Translations under genes and position numbers: made by a program
The notes under the pieces: generated by a model
Told to the model about the DNA's origin: nothing
Seen by the model: the letters and a program-made list of their open reading frames with translations, nothing else
The model's database searches: none
DNA from: Anaerolineae bacterium
Lineage (GTDB): Bacteria > Chloroflexota > Anaerolineae > 4572-78 > NAK82
Direction: 5' to 3'
Assembly (NCBI GenBank): GCA_030598425.1
Contig: JAUVPY010000073.1
Coordinates: 1-8,811 of the forward strand
Length of the DNA stretch: 8,811 nucleotides
Part shown: in pieces, positions 5,629 to 8,811 of the stretch
Layout of the letters: every line of letters starts with the position of its first letter
Position numbering within the stretch: position 1 is the first letter of the stretch

Positions 5629-6363
5629 CTACCGTCCCTTCAGGTAGCGTCGTTCAATTTCCATTATCTGGTTTACGCGGCGCTCATGGCGCCCGCCGCC
5701 AAAATCGGTCTCCAGCCAGGCCTTGATGATTTGTCGGGCCAGGTTATTCCCGAGGAGGCCGGCGCCCAACGTAAGAACGTTGGCGTTGTTGTGATCGCGG
5801 CTGTTGACGGCGGTCGCCTGGTCGTAGCACATAGCGGCCCGTACGCCGGGCACTTTGTTGGCGGCCATACACGAGCCGATACCTGCTCCGTCAATGACGA
5901 TCCCCCGGAAGGCGCTCCCGTCGGCCACTTGGCGGGCGACAGCAAATGCAAAATCAGGATAATCCACCGACTCTTCGCTGTGAGTCCCGCAATCCAGAGG
6001 ATGATAGCCCAATTCGATCAGAAAAGCTTTGAGATTCTCTTTCATCTCAAAGCCTCCGTGATCACAACCGATGGCGACCACGCGGGCTGGGCCGGAGTTG
6101 GGTTGCACATTGAGGGTGTCAGAGGCGTTAGATGTGAGCGCAATGCGGCGCTCCATCGCCACCTGACGAGCCAAAGGAGTTACCAATGCCTCAGCCGGCA
6201 CTTGTATCGCGGTGCCTGGCTCGCTCTGACTCACGTCTTCGGCGGTGACAACTGCCCGGTGGGGACGCTCATATCCACTGAGCGCAGCCCCAGGGGCGTT
6301 TCGCAGCGTGCGTAGCACCACTCGGCGCACGATTTGGCGTATCTCATCTTCGCTGTACGACAT
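5629..6363 (-). CDS. rpiB: RpiB/LacAB-family sugar-phosphate isomerase with encapsulation peptide and linker domain
   Basis: This 244-residue protein is about 90 residues longer than plain RpiB because of an N-terminal extension. Residues 1-22 form an amphipathic helix (EIRQIVRRVVLRTL) of the encapsulation-peptide type. Residues 36-76 form a small conserved-looking segment with VVTAEDV and ALVTPLARQ. The isomerase core runs from about 94, with GCDHGG (99-104), SRDHNNANVLTLG (188-200) and GGRHERRV (223-230), which match the substrate- and phosphate-binding motifs of RpiB. The active-site loop is unusual: GIVIDGAGIGSCMAANK (154-170) has Asp158 where E. coli RpiB has its catalytic Cys66, and Ser164 where the mycobacterial type has its catalytic Glu. 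RpiB normally interconverts ribose and ribulose 5-phosphates; here the exact substrate is uncertain. The gene follows lepB by 12 nt, with no strong ribosome binding site, and precedes deoC by 9 nt. Confidence 0.93.
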   Translation of the reverse strand: MSYSEDEIRQIVRRVVLRTLRNAPGAALSGYERPHRAVVTAEDVSQSEPGTAIQVPAEALVTPLARQVAMERRIALTSNASDTLNVQPNSGPARVVAIGCDHGGFEMKENLKAFLIELGYHPLDCGTHSEESVDYPDFAFAVARQVADGSAFRGIVIDGAGIGSCMAANKVPGVRAAMCYDQATAVNSRDHNNANVLTLGAGLLGNNLARQIIKAWLETDFGGGRHERRVNQIMEIERRYLKGR

Positions 6364-6375
6364 AATAGAAGCTAG

Positions 6376-7065
6376 CTATTCCTGGGGGATGAGATTCTCT
6401 AATAGGTGACCAACAGTCGCCGACGCTGAAGGCGCATCACGCGGAATCACGCCCCAAAGATCGGGGGGCCAATACGAAATCCACGCCCTGCCTACAACCT
6501 TATCCTGTAAAAGCATGCCCCAATTATGTGAGTCGCTGGAGCTATTTCGATTGTCCCCTAACACGAACAGTTCGCTGGCGCCGACTCGGCGTGGACTCAT
6601 TGAATATGATCCGGCGTAAACCACATATGGTTCGTCGATAAGCTGACTGTTGATGAGCACCTGTCCGTTTTGAACCTCGACCAAATCTCCGGACACACCA
6701 ACCACACGCTTTACATAGTCTTCACCAGGCCGGTTGGGCGGTTCGAAGACGATTACGTCGCCCCGCTGAGGCTCGCCCAAGCGATAGCCTATCTTGTCCA
6801 CGATGAGGTACTGGCTGTCATGCAAGTTAGGTTCCATACTGGTGCCCACGACTCGGAAGTTGCGCACGACCGTCTGAATCAGAAAGAAGATTATCACGGT
6901 AAGGATAACGGTTTCCAACACCTCACGGATGACGGTCTTGACCGTATCCCAGCTGGTAGATGCCTCTTCTTCAACCTGGCCTTCTGCTGTTTCTGTCTCT
7001 ATGGCCTCCAGATATGCGTCTACTGGGGAATCGTTGCCCAGATCCTTGTCGAACAGGCTATTCAA
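6376..7065 (-). CDS. lepB: Type I signal peptidase
   Basis: This 229-residue membrane protease removes signal peptides from exported proteins outside the cytoplasmic membrane. It has an acidic cytoplasmic N-terminus (about 1-40), one membrane segment (about 48-67, LETVILTVIIFFLIQTVV), the catalytic Ser76 in GTSMEPN, general-base Lys119 in DYVKRVVG, and the late box GDNRNSSSDSHNWG (170-183). The start is TTG at 7065, chosen because GAGGAG at 7077-7072 lies 6 nt upstream and a strong promoter lies just before it. The gene is the first of the tight minus-strand run that continues into the BMC enzymes, although signal peptidase has no known role in microcompartments, whose cargo stays in the cytoplasm. 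It is probably a housekeeping gene that shares its promoter with the BMC genes. Confidence 0.96.
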   Translation of the reverse strand: MNSLFDKDLGNDSPVDAYLEAIETETAEGQVEEEASTSWDTVKTVIREVLETVILTVIIFFLIQTVVRNFRVVGTSMEPNLHDSQYLIVDKIGYRLGEPQRGDVIVFEPPNRPGEDYVKRVVGVSGDLVEVQNGQVLINSQLIDEPYVVYAGSYSMSPRRVGASELFVLGDNRNSSSDSHNWGMLLQDKVVGRAWISYWPPDLWGVIPRDAPSASATVGHLLENLIPQE

Positions 7066-7071
7066 GAGGAA

Positions 7072-7077
7072 CTCCTC
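7072..7077 (-). promoter_or_regulatory. Ribosome binding site deciding the TTG start of lepB
   Basis: GAGGAG sits 6 nt upstream of TTG at 7065-7063. It supports this start over any later in-frame codon, since the sequence after the TTG reads straight into the N-terminal region before the membrane segment. Confidence 0.75.
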
Positions 7078-7102
7078 GTCTCAAGTAGATTGATTAGGAG
7101 CA

Positions 7103-7131
7103 ATTATAGTACACTTCAAAGGGGGTGGCAA
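7103..7131 (-). promoter_or_regulatory. Near-consensus sigma-70 promoter for lepB and probably the BMC operon
   Basis: Read on the minus strand, TTGCCA (7131-7126) and TATAAT (7108-7103) are separated by exactly 17 nt. That is five of six consensus bases at -35 and six of six at -10. Transcription would begin near 7096, giving a leader of about 30 nt before the lepB TTG. Because lepB, rpiB and deoC are separated by only 9-12 nt, this is the best candidate promoter for the whole BMC run. It lies in the 91-nt gap after the histidine kinase gene, where I see no terminator, so readthrough from the kinase gene is also possible. Confidence 0.8.
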
Positions 7132-7145
7132 AAGGCGGCAAAAGG
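7127..7145. repeat. Perfect 9-bp direct repeat overlapping the -35 element
   Basis: GGCAAAAGG occurs at 7127-7135 and again at 7137-7145, a period of 10 bp, which is about one helical turn. The first copy covers most of the -35 hexamer. A tandem site in phase on one face of the helix is compatible with an operator for a regulator of lepB and the BMC genes. It could also be a simple slippage duplication. Confidence 0.5.
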
Positions 7146-7156
7146 ACGGAGCGAAC

Positions 7157-8811
7157 TTATGTGTTGTCTGCGTGTGCAAGGGGAAGCGTGAAGGTGAAGG
7201 TGGTACCGCGATCAGAATCGCTCTGAAACCATATCTCGCCGCCGTGGATTTCCACCAGGCTCTTGGTGATGCTGAGTCCCAGACCCGTGCCCGGCACGTC
7301 ACGTACACGAGGGTCGTCGGCGCGGAAGAATTTGGTGAACAGCTTCTGTTGGTCTTCGGGCGAGATGCCCACGCCTGTATCACGAACGCTGACGGCCAGG
7401 CAACCAGAGATCGCGGAATCTGTTTGCCCATTCACCGCAATATAAATCTCGCCGCCGTCTGGCGTGTACTTGTAGGCGTTACTGACCAGATTGTTAAGGA
7501 TCTGAATGACCCTCTCGTGGTCGCCCCACACAGGTGGTAGCGTAGCCGGAACATCAATCTCTAGGGCCAGTTGTTTGGCTTCGATCTCCGCTTTCACCGA
7601 TTGGATCACCGTATCAATAACTTCATGCAGATCCACCTGGCCCATCTCCAGGCGCAGACGACCGGCCTCAATACGACTTACATCCAGTAAGTCGGCTACC
7701 AGCTGATCCATGCGATCTACGTTGGACGAGATGATTTCTAGGAACTCTTTCTGCTGCTCAGTCAGATCGCCTCCAGCACCCAAGGCCAGGAGCTTGGCAT
7801 AGCCTTTGATGGACGTCATCGGGATTTTTAATTCGTGCGATGCAACAGACATAAACTCAGTTTTTGCCTGGTTGGCGGCCTGGGCTTGTTGAAAGAGGCG
7901 GGCGTTTTCAATCGCGATCGCGGCGTGGTCGGCCAGTCGAATAATGAAATCCAGATCCTGCTGGCTAAAGGCATCGGTATGAGGGCTCTCGAGGCTGATG
8001 ACTGCTCGAACTTCGTCCCGATACAGGATGGGGACGGCCATCTGCGAATGAGTCTGGTCGACGGCAGGCTCAGAGTCAGACTCTTCACGTGCGTTTCCAA
8101 GGAGGACCGGCTGGATGGTTCGGGCGACTCGCCCGATAGTGCCTTGTTGAATCGGCCACACTTTATCCCGGTAGCGCTCATATTCGGCTGGCGTACCTCG
8201 CTGGGCGACCAGATATAGCCCATCACCCTCCTCGTTCATTAGGCCCACTACGCCGCTAGATGCGCTTGCTGTGTGCATTGCGTGCTCCAGCGTCAAATCC
8301 ATTACGCGCGCAAAGTCGAGCGTGGCATTCAGTTGCTGGTCAATGAGCTGCAAGGTGTGAAGTTCTTGCACTCGTTCGGCTAGCGCTTGGTCGGTCAGCG
8401 TAAAAAGTCGGGCGTTTTCGATGGCGATGGCAGCTTGAGCCGCGAAGCTGCCTAGCAGTTCCGTGTCCTCTTCGGAGAAGCCCGCTGGCGCACGCCGATT
8501 GACCAATTCTATGACGCCCACCAGTCGGTTGCGGCTAATCATTGGCACGCAGATCAAGTTGCGCGTGTGAAACCCTGTGGTCTCATCGAAGGAGGTATCC
8601 CAGCGTGGATCGGCCTGCGCGTCGTTGACGATGAGCGGCAGTCTTTTCGAGGCAACTGTACCAACGATGCTGGCGCCGCTGACGGCAACTTGTATCCCGT
8701 GCAACTTGCTGCCGACTGGACTCAGCACGACCTCAAAAGTAAGGGCTTCTGCGTCGTCATCCGCCAGCAGCAAAGACCCGGCCTCGGCGTCCAGGAGTTC
8801 CAGGGACTTCT
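7157..8811 (-). CDS. GAF-GAF sensor histidine kinase (partial, N-terminus beyond right edge)
   Basis: The frame is open to the window edge, giving at least 550 residues with the N-terminus missing. A TTG at 8773 could be taken as a start but is rejected: the codons upstream, encoding KSLELLDAEAGS, continue a normal GAF strand-helix pattern. Counting from the first complete codon (8809), there is a GAF domain at about 1-137 (LICVPM, GVIELVNR), a second GAF at about 150-305, a HisKA domain with phosphoacceptor His325 in SVASHELKIPMTSIKGY, and an HATPase domain with the N box NNLVSNAYKYTPDGG (about 439-453) and the glycine boxes RDTGVGIS and GTGLGLSI. No membrane segment is visible in this part, so it is probably a cytoplasmic sensor of small ligands or redox state. 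It phosphorylates an unknown partner. The gene ends 25 nt before the lepB promoter. Confidence 0.95.
   Translation of the reverse strand, partial: KSLELLDAEAGSLLLADDDAEALTFEVVLSPVGSKLHGIQVAVSGASIVGTVASKRLPLIVNDAQADPRWDTSFDETTGFHTRNLICVPMISRNRLVGVIELVNRRAPAGFSEEDTELLGSFAAQAAIAIENARLFTLTDQALAERVQELHTLQLIDQQLNATLDFARVMDLTLEHAMHTASASSGVVGLMNEEGDGLYLVAQRGTPAEYERYRDKVWPIQQGTIGRVARTIQPVLLGNAREESDSEPAVDQTHSQMAVPILYRDEVRAVISLESPHTDAFSQQDLDFIIRLADHAAIAIENARLFQQAQAANQAKTEFMSVASHELKIPMTSIKGYAKLLALGAGGDLTEQQKEFLEIISSNVDRMDQLVADLLDVSRIEAGRLRLEMGQVDLHEVIDTVIQSVKAEIEAKQLALEIDVPATLPPVWGDHERVIQILNNLVSNAYKYTPDGGEIYIAVNGQTDSAISGCLAVSVRDTGVGISPEDQQKLFTKFFRADDPRVRDVPGTGLGLSITKSLVEIHGGEIWFQSDSDRGTTFTFTLPLAHADNT

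Noticed and set aside
5458..6315. Long plus-strand open frame of 285 codons across deoC and the isomerase gene
   Set aside because: It is antisense to two well-identified genes, has no recognisable domain, and reflects codon bias of the opposite strand.
8771..8773. TTG at 8773 as the start of the histidine kinase
   Set aside because: The frame stays open upstream to the window edge and the extra residues continue the GAF domain, so the gene is truncated by the window rather than starting here.

Overview
The window looks like a moderately GC-rich bacterial chromosome segment in which every credible gene lies on the minus strand, so transcription runs from high to low coordinates. Gene content (a cytoplasmic GAF-GAF histidine kinase, a receiver-CpaE/TadZ-like fusion, and a metabolosome with one shell protein of each class) suggests an environmental bacterium, possibly Chloroflexota. 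That taxonomic guess rests on gene style only and is tentative.

The core, about 1477-6363, is a bacterial microcompartment (BMC) locus. In transcription order it has an RpiB/LacAB-type sugar-phosphate isomerase, a deoxyribose-phosphate aldolase (DeoC), a small YgiT-type zinc-finger protein, a tandem-domain shell protein (BMC-T), a hexameric shell protein (BMC-H), a pentameric vertex protein (BMC-P, EutN/CcmL), a possible 30-residue microprotein, and a CoA-acylating aldehyde dehydrogenase of the EutE/PduP kind. The isomerase, aldolase and dehydrogenase each start with a short amphipathic helix typical of encapsulation peptides. This gene set matches what I recall as the sugar-phosphate-utilising (SPU) class of BMC, whose physiological substrate is poorly defined. 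The inferred chemistry is: a pentose phosphate is isomerised, deoxyribose 5-phosphate or a similar compound is cleaved to glyceraldehyde 3-phosphate plus acetaldehyde, and the acetaldehyde is oxidised inside the shell to acetyl-CoA.

Upstream of the isomerase, and only 12 nt away, is a type I signal peptidase (lepB) with a near-consensus sigma-70 promoter (TTGCCA, 17-nt spacer, TATAAT). A perfect 9-bp direct repeat overlaps the -35 element. The tight spacing downstream suggests this promoter can drive lepB and the BMC genes together. Upstream of that promoter is the C-terminal part of a GAF-GAF-HisKA-HATPase kinase that runs off the right edge.

Downstream of the dehydrogenase is a 172-residue protein of unknown function that appears to contain two copies of one fold. 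It is followed by a response-regulator receiver fused to a CpaE/TadZ-like ATPase domain with a degenerate P-loop, which runs off the left edge. No gap of 300 bases lacks a gene. I saw no rRNA, tRNA, CRISPR array, insertion sequence or convincing intrinsic terminator.
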